NCBI RefSeq assembly: GCF_030272615.1
Contig: NC_081415.1
Span: 263,918,925 to 263,982,924 of the forward strand
Source of the DNA: Cryptomeria japonica
Lineage: Eukaryota; Streptophyta; Pinopsida; Cupressales; Cupressaceae
Direction of reading: 5' to 3'
Length of the DNA: 64,000 nt
In this document: one piece after another, positions 1-11,810 of the stretch
Numbering within the stretch: the stretch's first letter is position 1
Layout of the letters: each line of letters begins with the position of its first letter
Notes under the pieces: generated by a model
The model's database searches: none
Told to the model about the DNA's origin: nothing
The model's input: the letters and a program-made list of their open reading frames with translations, nothing else
Made by a program: the position numbers and the translations under genes

Positions 1-904
1 GGATGTCACTACGGGTGGGACATTCAATGTTTTCAAGGAATCTTGTAGCATTCCATGATGAGTCGAGGAAGTTTGAAGAAAATCCCAAAGGGTTATCTTG
101 GTAGGAGTAGCTTTAAATTATTTGAAAAGATCACAGTCCTTACCAAGGGTTTATGAAATATGAGGCTCTTGAGGAAGAATTAGTTGAGGATCAAGTAGAG
201 GCGTCAGAACAACTGAAGGAGGGTTAGGTTGCCTATTATTTTTTGTGTTATAGGAATGGGCACCTACATTATAACTATCCTTAGTAAGTTGTCTAGCATA
301 GCTATACGGACTCTTAGTGGGATCCCTTCCTTGAACTATAATGATGGGTTTGTTTAGAGTGCTAAAGGAATCATGACCATATCCACCTTGAACCATGAAA
401 AGAGGTTGATTAGGAGGAGGTGAAGCTAGAAAAGGACAAGAACCTTGGACAATAAAAAGTGGCTTGCTATGTTCACACATTGATCATGTTGAGTAACTTT
501 TTAGATGTATTATTATTATTGTTTAGAAGTTTAGGTAGAGACATAAAGTCATCAGGGGCATCATCCAATAAATCATGGTCATAGTGATTGAAAGGATTAT
601 CTTTGGATTCAAAAGGAGACATAACACCATAGAGGGAATCATGGGAATCAACTATATTGCTAGATCTAGTGGAGGAGTTGATAGGAATATACCCATGAGA
701 GGGACCATTCAACTTATCTTTCTCATCACCACGAAATGGCATAGTAACAAGGTTGATTAATTTTTGACAAAGTGAGGGTTTAGAAGGCTTCGGGTTCAAA
801 AACTCATCTAGAGCTTCATCTAATTCATCCTTACTAAACTCATAATCAACAAAATTGCATACATCATCAAAAGCGTGAGCTTCTTTTAAATAGAAATCTG
901 ACAT
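1..904 (-). pseudogene. Ty3/gypsy copy A, gag N-terminal region, frameshifted, runs off window
   Basis: This is the start of the gag-like region of a minus-strand Ty3/gypsy element. An ORF opens at 904 (MSDFYLKEAHAF...) and ends at 473. A second frame (480-151) continues it with the PLFIVQG and NTKNNRQPNPPS segments, and the frame then reads on to base 1 (LWDFLQTSSTHHGMLQD). The same segments, in the same order, occur in copy B at 31,178-32,226, which is the main reason for the assignment. The block THHGMLQDxLKTLNVPP is, to my knowledge, common in plant gypsy polyproteins that carry retropepsin and G-patch domains. The frame change near 475 and the lack of a continuous ORF indicate decay. The 5' LTR follows at 1,103-2,752. 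RT and integrase would lie left of the window. No zinc knuckle is visible in this piece. Confidence 0.72.
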
Positions 905-1077
905 TTTGAAATGAAAATTGCATGAAACTTAAACACACAATGCTAGGAAAATGAAAGAAACCTATTTCTTTTCTTTTGTATTTTTCTCTTTTCTCTTTTC
1001 TTTTATTTTTATGTTTTGAAAGAAAATGAAATAAACTAGATCTAGATCTAACAATGCAATGTAATGCAAATGAAATT

Positions 1078-1100
1078 GGATTCACGTCAGGTTCACTATA
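1078..1100 (-). promoter_or_regulatory. Candidate primer binding site of gypsy copy A
   Basis: Just inside the LTR on the minus strand lies TAGTGAACCTGACGTGAATC. The copy B equivalent reads TTGGTGAACCTGATGTGAAC at 32,400-32,420. Copy B keeps the TGG expected opposite a tRNA CCA end. It does not match the initiator-Met primer site (TGGTATCAGAGC), and I cannot name the tRNA. Confidence 0.45.
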
Positions 1101-1102
1101 GA

Positions 1103-2752
1103 TGTGCAGGGGCAAAAGTGAGACAAAGTATGGAAACCCTAATCCCAATCTCATACACACTCATGGAATATGAAAGAGCCTAGGGAGGTAACGCACGTTG
1201 GCTACTTCTTATAGGAAAGAGAGAGTTATGGATTAACTCTTAGGTTTTCTATTCCTTTGTTGTAAATGAGAGAGAGGAATGTTGCAAAATGTAGTCTAAC
1301 CTAGAAAGCAAGTAAGCAAACAAATCCTAGTCCGAGAATGTATATCAAAGAATAATTGATACACTGCTGAAAAGTACAAATTAGAAGGAAAAATCAAAGG
1401 TGCACCTGTCTCTCAAATCTGATCAGAAATGTCCAAGACCAGGGTGCCATGCCACTATCTTGATTCTGCAATTTTGGACTTGCAACTGAAGAGAGGGATT
1501 ATGTGCTCTGTGAATTGTTGTTCTGCCAAGTCGTGCTGATAGAGGGAAGGACTAGGGTGCCACACCCCTATCTTGGGTAGGACCAGTGCACTACGCCCCT
1601 ATCCTTGACAAGTTTTCTACACTTCTAATGTTTTTGAGTGATGTGGATGCATGTTCCAAATCTATACCTACTTCCAGATTCTTGTTTTTGTACCTGCAAG
1701 CTGAAAGGGAAAGGTTTGGGGTGGCTATGTAGGGTTTTGTCATAGTCAACCCCTTGTGTTGGTGATTCCCACCTCCATGAATAGCTAATAATTTATAGAA
1801 AATATTTGTGCAAGAACCTTGTGTATATGCAAGATCCTAAGAATGATAGTAAGCAACCTAGAGCAACCCTAAAGAGTAAACCCTAATTGCTTATAATTGA
1901 CAAAGTAAATGCTCTAAATCCATCATGCAAAGTGATCTAAAGCATGAATATGAATGAAAATGAATCTTATGCAAAGATTTGAAAACAACATGAAACCATA
2001 CCCAACCCTAAGGGAGAGGTACAAGCCAATCATCAACCGATGATCTCCTATTGTTCTTCTACATCTTCAAAAGCCCTAATTGATAAAATGATGCTTAATG
2101 AATGTTTAATTTTGTTGAATACTTCAAATATATACTCTTTTGCTGTAAAGAAGACTCTAATACTCCAAAAACCTTTTCTTAGATTCTTAGAAAGAAGACC
2201 CCTTCAAATGAAGAAAGAGAGCTCTTAAGTATGAAACCCTAGATCTTGATTCCATGTTTAGGCCGACCTAGGATTTGAATTTCCCATTGATATTTTGGGG
2301 TTAAGCATTATTATATCAAAGGATTGTGCTCCCAAAATTTTGGGGAAAAAGTCGCGGACCATGTGCATTCGTGCCACAGTCCAACTAGCTTTTCACCAAA
2401 TTTTTGGAGCCATTAGATATGATGATATTAGAGCACATCCCAAAGTTACAATTGATTTTGAGATGTTTTGACATGTGAAATCGGGCCTAAACGGTCAAAA
2501 TAAGACATAATTAGGGCTTATGATTAAATGATTCATTGGAGGAATAATATATGAAAAGGGGACACTTAGGGTAAAGGGCCCAACTTTGTAATGTGCAAAG
2601 TAATGAGACAAGACCTTAGATTTAATTAAATTAATTAATTAAATTCTTAAAGGGGAATGAGAAATGCAATATGCAAGACACACTAAGGTAGGTGCTAACC
2701 TAAGTGTTAAATTGTACCTACCTAGAAAGTGTGTACAATTTATGACACTACA
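1103..2752 (-). mobile_element. 5' LTR of gypsy copy A (1.65 kb)
   Basis: The segment opens TGTGCAGGGG and ends GACACTACA, giving TG...CA ends. It aligns by eye along its full length with 9,156-10,796 and 32,424-34,102. Shared landmarks are the 'cctagggaggtaacgcac' block, 'accctaaagagtaaaccct', 'acccaaccctaagggagagg', 'aaagggcccaact' and the 'ttaattaattaaat' run near the high end. Copies B5 and B3 share a segment (aatgtgcatatttgaatg) that is absent here, so this copy is a separate insertion. Gag lies on its low side, so this is the 5' LTR of a minus-strand element. The other LTR is outside the window, so no target duplication can be checked. Confidence 0.8.
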
Positions 2753-2760
2753 AGACCACA

Positions 2761-3792
2761 ATGAACAATCAATCAAATCATGAGCATACACCAACTCAAT
2801 TTGATGTGATGAATAAACCTAATGCACCAATGTTAATACCTCCTATAATTATTCGTAGGAAACCAAATTATCTAATTAACATCGATGAGAATATTTTGAA
2901 GCCAATGCCCGATAAAATAAATGAACAAACTTATAGAAGAATGGTTAAAATAATGTGGAAACACTATTTTGAAAACATAAATCAAAATGGAAGATGCCAA
3001 TTAATTGTTGAAATGATTAAAAATTTGAATCTTAGAGAGACAGTGAAAATTGTAGGCCTAAGATCATCAAAAAGTAATAGTGAAAGAACTATTGTGAGAA
3101 ATATATTTGATGCATATCAAGCTATTGGTTCAAAATCATGTACTAAAGATTCTAATGTTACACGACGTGTTATTACATCAACCATAATGAGAAAGAAAAT
3201 AAAAAAAGATCGTTTGATAAGCAAAACAAGTAAGTCATTAAACATAAGTAGAACAACATTATGTAAAGCATTAGAGAGGTGGGAGAAAATAGAGGATCCT
3301 AACAATAATTCTCTTTGGGAATTCTCGGGTAGACTAACACGCAAAGACATGGTTGTTGTTGATGCACTAAGAATGTTAATTGAAATTCTTTGGCATGACA
3401 ACACAAGGGTTTCACCCAACCAAAGAGATGTTGTTAGAAGGCGAATTGGATCTAGAAATCGTGAGCCATATGCCAAACACTATTTGGATATGACTCAAAC
3501 AAAATTGTATGAAAGATTCCTTCAAAAGTTTCCTCAAATAAGAATTAGTCAAATATTTTTTGAAATGGAAAAACATTTTTATGTTAAGATTAATCATGTA
3601 AGCACCATGTGTTGTTGTAGGATGCATATTGAATTTTCTATGTACTATAAAATTATCGTCATATATGTTATACTTTGCATTCTAATGATGTTTTACAGGA
3701 ATGTAATATACAAGCACCTCCTAAGTCACCAAGAGAGTTTATTTCAAGTGTGCTATGTAAAAGACATGATGGTTGCCTTTATTATAAGATAG
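2761..3792 (+). pseudogene. N-terminal part of a DDE-type DNA transposase gene
   Basis: A 343-codon frame opens with ATG at 2,761, eight bases after the gypsy LTR. Residues 1-300 look like a real basic protein. There is a helix-turn-helix-like stretch (KTSKSLNISRTTLCKALERW, about residues 158-177) and a Cys-His cluster (TMCCCRMHIEF, about 281-291). After about residue 295 the frame becomes hydrophobic noise. A different frame from about 3,700 reads ECNIQAPPKSPREF, which suggests a short intron or frameshift between about 3,638 and 3,699 (a GT and a TTTACAG are present). The C-terminal catalytic region follows at 3,988. I recall this layout from uncharacterised eukaryotic DNA transposons but cannot name the superfamily with confidence; Sola-like is one possibility. 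Confidence 0.55.
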
Positions 3793-3987
3793 TATCTGAA
3801 AGGTTCTTGTGCTACATGCGTTGATTTGTAACATTTACCAAGATGGGTACATTTGGAGAGCACACATGAAATTGGTAAGAAACTAGTTTCTTTTGGAAAA
3901 TACAAGACAGTCACATATGGGGTTAAATATGGAAAAGAATTGAAGAGATGTGAGTTAGTGAAAAATGATATATGTGTAGCTTAATTT

Positions 3988-4700
3988 ATGAAAATGTTTC
4001 AAGAGAAACTGGTTTATGAGTACATAATGCATACACATAGAGCTTGGTGGTTAGATGAGAAATTCAAGTTATGTAAGGACACATTTACTCTTGGTACCAT
4101 TGTCTCTATTGTTAATTTTGCTAAAATTTATACACTACAACCTCAAAATGAAGTGCAATCCATGTATTACCATTCTACACAAGTTTCTATTTTTGTACAC
4201 ATAGCATTCATGCATGTAGATGATAGCACAAAGGAGGATAGAAAGGTTGTACGAGAGTATCACTTCTACATAAGTGATGATCGTACTAATTCATCAGGGT
4301 TTGTACAAGGATGCTTTAAAGTTTTCCATGATAATTTAAGGGAAAGAAACATACAATACAACCAACACATAATATGGTCAGATAATTGCACCCCACAATT
4401 CAAGAATGCAAGGATGCTCTATTAGTTGACTAGAATGCATGTGACAAGTGGTGTACAATATTTTTGGAATTTCACTGAGGATGGACATGGAAAGGGGGAG
4501 CATGATGGTGCAAGAGCATTCGTAAAAAGAGCAATAGCAACAGAAGAATTAAAGTACGAAGGTGGTGCTGAGTTGATAGATGCAACATAAATTATGTGAT
4601 GGTGTAACTCTACAATGGGACCAGGTAATGTAGGCACATCAATGGTTCATAGATATTTTTGGTTGGTCAGTGAATCTAACATTGAAAAATATCAAGATTG
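3988..4700 (+). pseudogene. Catalytic-core-like part of the same DNA transposase
   Basis: One frame from 3,988 to 4,422, continuing past a TAG to about 4,690, gives motifs typical of a DDE transposase core. In order they are VNFAKIYTLQPQNEVQS, YHFYISDD, IIWSDNCTPQFKNARM and NFTEDGHGKGEHDGARAFVKRA. From memory of related transposase-like proteins, the conserved pattern is (I/V)DFAENY, then SDDxxHD, SDGxxxQFK and HGKGxxDG. If so, the first Asp is Asn here, probably inactivating. In-frame stops at 4,423-4,425 and near 4,590 show it is dead. It continues the 2,761 ORF and leads to 5,119-5,448. Family assignment is inference; transposase-like is reasonably safe. Confidence 0.55.
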
Positions 4701-5118
4701 TTATATAGTTGTAGGATAGAGTGACATGCACTCATTTACAAGTTCAAATCCAAGTTTACTAGTAATTTATACTAGACAGACTGTATGTTTTTGTTCTTCA
4801 TGTATGTAATTTTTGTAGGAAGAATGTGAATCACAAGATTGGGTTGACAAATGGTCTTGTAGACCGTTGGTTCCAATTAATACAATCAAGTTCCCAAAGC
4901 ACTGCAATTGAACCAGATGGAAGCATCAGTGGATTTTGAGCATGTATCCGACGTAGTGGAACCAGGTGATTTTTTTGGTTAATTTTTTGCATGAATTTTT
5001 TTGGCTCATTTTGTTACATCACACATTATTTTTGGTATTAATTATAATTCTATAAAGTGCAGGTCATGTGTACATAGTTGTTGCAGAAGGGAACAATGAA
5101 GAATGAACAAATTACTTT

Positions 5119-5448
5119 TTGTGTAGTTGTATTGAGCTTAAAAGAAAATTGATGACAACAATCATTTGCAGAGAGGGTATTGACTACCCAATAGGGTCGG
5201 TTGTTGTAACAAGCACATGGTTTAGGAGATACCCTATCAATAATTTAAATGGTTGGTTGTTCAAGGACTTTGAAACACACATACATATTCTTCATTTCTC
5301 CAACCTTGTTGTTGCAACAAATATTAAATTGATTAAGCAGAATGGTAGACCTCATAACAAGAATTTATGGAAAGTTTGTGAATCCAACCATGAGTCAATA
5401 CTCGGCACAATACGAGTTAGAGATGATCCAGAAGGCTCACTTGATTGA
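5119..5448 (+). pseudogene. C-terminal segment of the DNA transposase gene
   Basis: This 109-codon frame (about 5,119-5,448) reads CREGIDYPIGSVVVTSTWFRRYPINNLNGWLF and ends IRVRDDPEGSLD. It looks like a compact C-terminal domain and follows the catalytic part in order and strand. Between 4,700 and 5,119 there are AT-rich stretches with intron-like ends (GT near 4,968, GTGCAG near 5,060; TTTTGTAG near 4,815), so the original gene probably had introns. No start codon is needed, because it is an internal exon or a continuation. Nothing else recognisable follows until the satellite array. Confidence 0.42.
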
Positions 5449-5539
5449 TTTTGGGTCATCTATAAGTGTTCAATTATTGGAGCATTACATTGGTTTAGGG
5501 TAGAATGATTTTAAGAATTTTGTATATATCGTCGGGGAA

Positions 5540-5860
5540 TTGTTCTATATTCATTTTTTGTATATATAAATTCCCATGAACTAATTTGTTCATATTTAGA
5601 GGAAATTTTTTGTATATTTAAATGGTCATGAGTTAATTTGTACATATTTAAATGTCAAATATTGTATATTTAGATGGCCATAAGTTGGATTTTGCATATT
5701 TAAATGCCAAATTATATATAAATTCCCATGAGCTGATTTATAAATAATTTTTTTCTATATTTAAATAGCCAAGAGCTGATTTGTCCATTTTTAGAGGTAA
5801 TTTTTTGAATATGTGTCAATTTTTGTATTTGCAAATTTTTGTAAATGTAAATTTGTGCAT
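5540..5860. repeat. AT-rich degenerate ~50-bp tandem repeats
   Basis: Variants of ATTTAAATGGTCATGAGTTA and AATTTGTTCATATTTAGAGG recur about six times (for example near 5,620, 5,675, 5,720 and 5,765). Copies are poorly conserved. They lie between the transposase C-terminus and the satellite array and could be subterminal repeats of the DNA transposon. Confidence 0.5.
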
Positions 5861-5980
5861 AAATAGAATTTTGTGATGCATTTTGTATTTTTTATTATGC
5901 TTGACATTTTGTATGATTATTTATGAGTACATGACCTAATTTATGACTAGTTATGAGTACATGTGTATGACTACCGTATG

Positions 5981-7872
5981 TCTGTAGATGTTCAAGTGAG
6001 ATGAGAGGTACAACAGGAGCATGCCTATCATAAACCTGCCCACTTGGATGTGCTTGTGCTACTAGTTTGTTCCCATGACGAATGGAATCAAATTTAGCCT
6101 ATCTTGCAACCTTGCATTGCATGCATTTGAAGATTTTCTCATGAGTCTTGAATAAATAAGATAGGTAATTTTAGATGGGCCTCACATGACCCTATAGGTT
6201 CAAATAGATCAATTGTATGTGTCCTAGATTGCGAGAAACAGTTGGTCAAAGTTTGATAATTTTTTGGACATAGGCCACTTGAGAGATCACGTCGGTAGGG
6301 TATGGCTCTGGATGTTCAAGTGATTTGGGAGGCACAACATGAGCATACCTACTGTAAACCTCCCCACCCGATTGCACTTGTGCTATTGCTCATGCCCATG
6401 ACAAATGAAATCAAATTTTGCCTATCTTGCAACCTTGCACTGCATGCATTTGATGATTTTTGCACCAACTGAAAAAATGCTACCATGTGAAAATAGCACC
6501 GAATCTTCAAGAGTTGAGATAGGTTGTTGTAGATAGGCATCACATGACCCTATAGGTTCAAATGGATAAATCATATGCATCCTGGATTGTGAGAAATAAT
6601 TCATCAAAGTTTGATATTTTTTGGACTTAGGGCACTTGAGAGATCGGGCTAGTAGGGTATGGCTCTGGATGTTCCAGCGAGATGGGAAGCACAACAGGAG
6701 CATTCCTACCATAAACCTACCCACCTAGCTGTTCCCATTCTATTGGTTGGTGCCCACAATGGACGCAATCAAATTTGGCCTATCTTACAACCTTGCATTG
6801 CATGCATCTGATGATTTTCACACCAACTAAAAAATGCTACCATGTGAAAATAGCTCAATGTCTTCAAAATCAAGATAGGTCATTTTAGATGGGTCTCACA
6901 TGACCCTATAGGTTCAAACAGATCAATCATATACATCCTAGATTACGAGAAACAGTTCATCAATGTTCGACAAGTTTTTTGACTTAGGGCACTTGAGAGA
7001 TCCCATCGGTACGGTATGGCTCTGGATGTTCAAGCGAACTAGGAGGCACAACAAGAGCATTCCTACCATAAAAAATGCCCACCTAGAGGCACTCATGTTG
7101 TTGGTTCATGTCCACGACCAATGGAATCAAATTTAGCCTATCTTGCAACCTTGCATTGCATACATCTAACATTTTTTGTACCAACTGAAAAAATGCTACC
7201 ATGTGAAAATGACTCTGAGTCTTCAAAAACTGAGATAGGTCATTGTAGAAAGGCCTCACATGACCCTATAGGTTCAAACAAATCAATCGTATGTGTCATG
7301 GATTGTGAGAAACTATCAGTAAAATTTTGATAATTTTTTGGACTTAGGGGAACTTGAGAGATTGCACTGATAGGGTATGGTTCTAGCTGTTCCAATGAGC
7401 TGGGAGGCCCAACAAGAGAATTCCTACCATAAAGCTACCCATGTGGATGCGCTCATGCTTTTGGTTTTTACCCATGATGAACGAGATCAAATTTAACCTA
7501 TCTTGCAACCTTGCATTGCATGCATCTGATGATTTTGCACCAACTAAAAAATGTTACCATGTGAAAATGGATTTGATTCTTCAAAAACCAAGATAGTTCA
7601 TTATAGACGGGCCTCACATGACCCTATAGGTTCAAACAGATCAATCGTATGCATCCTGGATTGCAAGAAATAGTCTGCCAAAGTTTGATAATTTTTTGGA
7701 CTTAGGGCACTTAAGAGATCGCGTCGGTAGAGTATGGCTTTGGATGTTCCAGAGAGCTAAGAGGCACAATAGGAGCATGCCTATTGCAAACCTGCCCACC
7801 CAGATGTGCTTGTACTACTGGTTCATGCCCACAATGAATGGAATCAAATTTAGCCTATCTTGCAACCTTGGC
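5981..7872. repeat. Tandem satellite array, ~357-bp unit, about 5.3 copies
   Basis: The marker CACATGACCCTATAGGTTCA occurs at about 6,183, 6,541, 6,897, 7,257 and 7,615, giving steps of 358, 356, 360 and 358 bases. A second marker ('tctggatgttc' and variants) starts units near 5,983, 6,311, 6,664, 7,020, 7,380 and 7,738. Other constant blocks are 'gcctatcttgcaaccttgcattgcatgca', 'gataattttttggactta' and 'cacttgagagat'. The last copy breaks off after 'cttgcaaccttgg' at about 7,872. Short ORFs in the array are not conserved in frame between units and are not genes. Copies look roughly 85-90 % alike by eye. Confidence 0.9.
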
Positions 7873-9155
7873 AACAATTGAGCAACTTTGATAACAACTG
7901 AGCAACTTTTACATCTTTTATCCAAATGACCCCAAACTTTCACAAATGACTCCAAATGATCATTAATGGTCCCAAATGACCTTATTTAGATGAAACAACA
8001 CAAAACAAGACAAAAACCCAAATTTGACCATTGTGAGCATGAGGGTTCTCCCACACCACTCACATTGACAGATATAAAGGAAAGGAATAAAAAACATCTA
8101 GTGAACATTACCATGGATCAAATGTGATCATTACCATTGAATTTCATTGTGATTGAGGTAAGAATTTTTGTAAGGGCAATTCAATATTTTAGAAAGCTTA
8201 TCAAATCACCTTATTTCATTGTAACCCATGATTATAGAAAATATATTTATGTTGTTTACATTCATATTGCTGATTACATAGGCAAATATTCATTTAACTT
8301 TATAAAAGGGTAGTCACCAAATACACTGAATAGTTGTCTAAGTCTGATATCAAAGATTAGCCAAGTCTATAGAGTAGTTGAGATCAAAATTTATCAAACA
8401 AGGATCCAACTATTGTTAGGAATTTAGTAAAAGTGGAAGTTATTTTGAAGTGATCCAAGACTTTCATTGTGATTGAGACATGGAGTTTTCTCGAGGTAGT
8501 TCAATATTTGAAAAAGCTTATCAAACCATATTTCACATTTGCAATGCTTCATATTCTGTGATGGAAATTGTTAAGTATTTTATATGGGGTAGAATTCAAC
8601 AAAAGGCATTTGTTTAGCTAAAGTAATTGATTAGCAAGACACTAGTTTTGGCAATACCTAGCTTGCAAATACTATTTTAGGTAGAGACAAATTTTAATGA
8701 TTGTGTGTTGGAGGCTCTTTTATTACAATTTTGTAAGCTTGTTTGTTGTCATTCAGACTTATTTTGTTGAGCGCTCTAGATATATTACTCACATAATGAA
8801 TTGTATGTCTTTATTTGAGCAAAAAATTAATTGTATCAATTATAAATCAATATTTATATATATCAAAATGCACGATAATGAACACAATGAACAAATTGTG
8901 TATGTGCCAAATATCAATATCAATATCAACAAAATGCACAATAATGAACACAATGCATATTTATTGGATCGAATATCAACATTTATATATATCAAAATCC
9001 ACAATAATTGTGTATGTATACAAAAATGGCATATATGCCAAGTTAATAAAAGTTTTACAAAAATATGGCATATGCCATGTTCATATCGATATACAATAAA
9101 AATGTAGACTATATCTAGATGTATTGGTCCTTCGATGATCACAACTAATACTATG
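7873..9155. other. AT-rich stretch without genes; short direct repeats
   Basis: I see no supported gene. A ~65-bp block ('ttcattgtgattgag...ttcaatattt...aaagcttatcaaa') occurs at about 8,143-8,207 and again at about 8,461-8,530. Between 8,850 and 9,020 the phrase 'caaaatgcacaataatgaacacaatg' recurs three times in degenerate form. Overlapping ORFs on both strands at 8,697-9,217 are low-complexity by-products of that repeat. Confidence 0.5.
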
Positions 9156-10796
9156 TGTGTAGAGGAAAAAGTGAGACTATGTAAGAAAACCCTAATGCCA
9201 CTCTCATGTACACACAAAGATCCTAGGGAGGTAATGCACTTTGGCTACTTCTGAATAGAGAGCCAAGGATTACCTCTTAGGGTTTATATTCCCTTGTTGT
9301 AAATGAGAGATAGGAGAAATGCAAAGTGCATATTTGAATGATTTAACCTAAAATGAAAGTACACACAAGCAACCCTAATATATAAATGTTGAACTAAGAA
9401 TAACTAATATATTGTTGAAAAGTATAGATTAGGAGACAAATTCAGAGGTGCACCTATGCCACAAATCTGAGCCAAAATGTCCAGGATAGGAGTGCTACGC
9501 CCCTGTACTGATTCTATAGACTAGAAGCTGTAACTGACAGACTAGGATCTAAAGACTACAAACTATTGTTCTACCAAAATGTGCCCAAATATAGGAGGAC
9601 CATGGCACCATGCCCCTGTCCCAGGGGTTTCTGGTGAGATTTGGTCCCTGGAACTGTGTATGTGTGTGTTGTGGGTCATGAAATTTGTAGCAATTATTAG
9701 ATCCTGATTCTATACCTGTAGCTAAAAATAGGGTTTTGAGTGGCTATATAGGGTTTGTCCTCATTCAAACCCCTATTTCGGTGATTTCCACCTCAACAAA
9801 TAGCTGATTTGTATAGTAAAATAGTGTGTGCAAGAATCTTGTGTGTGTGCAAGACCTTAGGATGAATGCAAACAATCTTGAGCAACCTTAAAGAGTAAAC
9901 CCTAAATGCTTGTAATTGACAAAGTAAATGCTCTAAATCAATGATGCAAAGTGATCTAAAGCATGAATGTAAAAAAAATTGATGTAATGAGCCTCGTACA
10001 AAGACATGGAAACAACATGGAACCGTACCCAACCCCAAGGGAGAGGTACAAGCCAATCTTCAGTCGATCATCTCCTATTGCTTTCCTACATCTTCAAAAG
10101 CCCCCAATTGATGAAAGAATTCTTGATGAATGCTTAATGGGTTTTGTTGAATGTTGTTGAAGAATCCAAAAGATCTGCTCCTTTGCAACATAAAAGACCC
10201 CTTGTGATTGCTCCAAAAATCTTTTTCCTAGATCAGATTCCTTAACCTTTCAAATGAAGAAAGAAGAGCTCTTATGTATGAAACCTTAGATCTTAATTTT
10301 ACCTTTAGGCTGACCTAGGATTTGAATTTCCTGCCAATTTCTTGGGATTAAGCATTATAATATCATAGAACTATGCTCCTAAAAATTTGAGAAAATTGTC
10401 GGGGACCAAGTGCAACTTGCACCCAGTCCTACCAACTTTTCACAAAATTTTTAGGTTCATTAGCTATGATGATATTAGATTGAATCCCAAAGTTACAGTT
10501 GATTTCGAGATGTTTTGATATGCGAAATCGGGCCTTAAAGGTCAAAATAGGACATAATTAGGGTTTATGATTTAATGATTTATTGAAGGAATAAAATGAA
10601 AAGCAGCACACTTAGGGTAAAGGGCCCAACTTTATAATGTGTGAAGTGATGAAATATGGATTTTGATTTAATCAAATTAATTAATTAAATGATAAAGGAG
10701 ATTAGAAATTTAGGATGAAAAATACACCAAGGTGAGTGCTAAACCAAGTGTGGAATTGTACCACCCTAGAAAGGGTGTACACTTTACGATGCTATA
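9156..10796 (-). mobile_element. 3' LTR of gypsy copy B (1.64 kb)
   Basis: The segment is closely similar by eye to 32,424-34,102 along its length, closer than to copy A. It opens TGTGTAGAGG and ends GATGCTATA, a decayed form of GATGCTACA. A purine-rich minus-strand tract abuts the high-coordinate side, so internal sequence lies to the right and this is the 3' LTR. The five bases to its left (9,151-9,155, CTATG) nearly match the five to the right of the 5' LTR (34,103-34,107, ATATG). That supports the two LTRs belonging to one insertion now 25 kb apart. Confidence 0.75.
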
Positions 10797-10816
10797 TTTA
10801 GCCCCCACTTTAGTGG
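10797..10816 (-). promoter_or_regulatory. Polypurine tract of gypsy copy B
   Basis: On the minus strand the LTR is directly preceded by CCACTAAAGTGGGGGCTAAA, a typical plus-strand primer for LTR retroelements. It fixes this LTR as the 3' one and the element as minus-strand. Confidence 0.65.
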
Positions 10817-11280
10817 TCATATGATACTATGTGCATATGCAAGATAAAGTACATAAAAGTAAACATTATTTGAAAAAGGATAGTCCATAAGTCATCAAAT
10901 GAAGCCCCCAGCGGTATCTGCAGTACACAATTAGGAACCGCACCCTACAAAACCACATGTTAGATCACAAAATCACCTAATGCTTACTAAGGAAGGTGAT
11001 GAAATTTGCAGGTAGCTATATGTCCCCTTGTTTCACCTTGCTTATTAGTGAGGTGAAATAGGGTATCATGTTTACCATAGGGAATTGTGATGAAGACCTT
11101 GATGAAACATATTCACAACAAGGCTCGACCAAATATCAAAGCACTTTATGGAATAAGTGTGGAGAAAGAGAACAAATTCACAATCTCGACACCACTAACA
11201 ACATAAAAATTAGAACTCCCTAGCTCAAGTTACGATAGATTAAGTGAAAAGAGCAAAATTAGGGTTTTTAACTTAAAAAT
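10817..11280 (-). other. 3' untranslated interior of gypsy copy B
   Basis: This non-coding stretch lies between the polypurine tract and the first nested insertion. I see no ORF. The right boundary is uncertain, since no clean target duplication was found between here and the PMD ORF. Confidence 0.4.
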
Positions 11281-11550
11281 CATAAAAAATGAAAAAGTGC
11301 ATACCTCATAAATATGAAAGTGACACTTTCATTTTTCACTAATTTACTTTTGGCACTATTCACTACAGAGGAGCCCACACACCAGCCATCATGCCTCGAC
11401 GTTGACCTAAGTGACCCACACAAATGGAGATCTTGAGATAGGTCGTGTTGACTGTTAGATCGCTCGACAAGGTGAGTTGACCTTCTATTGACTTTTCTTG
11501 ATTGTGTTGGTTTTTGTGTCAATGATGTTAGCATCAAGATCATGCACATG

Positions 11551-11710
11551 CCCCCCTATCTAGGCACCATGGTCTCTTAGAGTTTCCTGGTCCTCCCTGG
11601 GTGCCCTAGTCCCACAAGGACACCCTGGGCCTCCCAGGGTGCTCTGGTCCCACCTAGGCACCCCAGTCCTCCCAGGGCGCTCTAGTCCTAGAGGGGTGCC
11701 CTGGTCCCTG
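11551..11710. repeat. GC-rich minisatellite, ~38-bp unit, three to four imperfect copies
   Basis: This is a sharp GC-rich island in AT-rich DNA. Variants of CCCAGGGTGCTCTGGTCCCA followed by CCTAGGCACCCCAGTCCT repeat about every 38 bases (near 11,592, 11,630 and 11,670). It sits just 5' of the PMD ORF. The ORF reading through it on the minus strand is a repeat artefact. Confidence 0.65.
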
Positions 11711-11810
11711 ATTGGAGTGATTGAGGGTTGCATGGGATTAGGCATCTAATGTGTAAAATAGATGCATTGATTTTTTTTATTAGATGATGATGATCAATGA
11801 GTGATTACTG

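Noticed and set aside
6349-7881. Short ORFs within the 357-bp satellite
   Set aside because: They are not kept in frame from unit to unit, so no coding constraint.
8697-9217. Overlapping ORFs on both strands (up to 136 codons)
   Set aside because: They come from a degenerate 'caaaatgcacaataatgaacac' repeat and show low-complexity composition.
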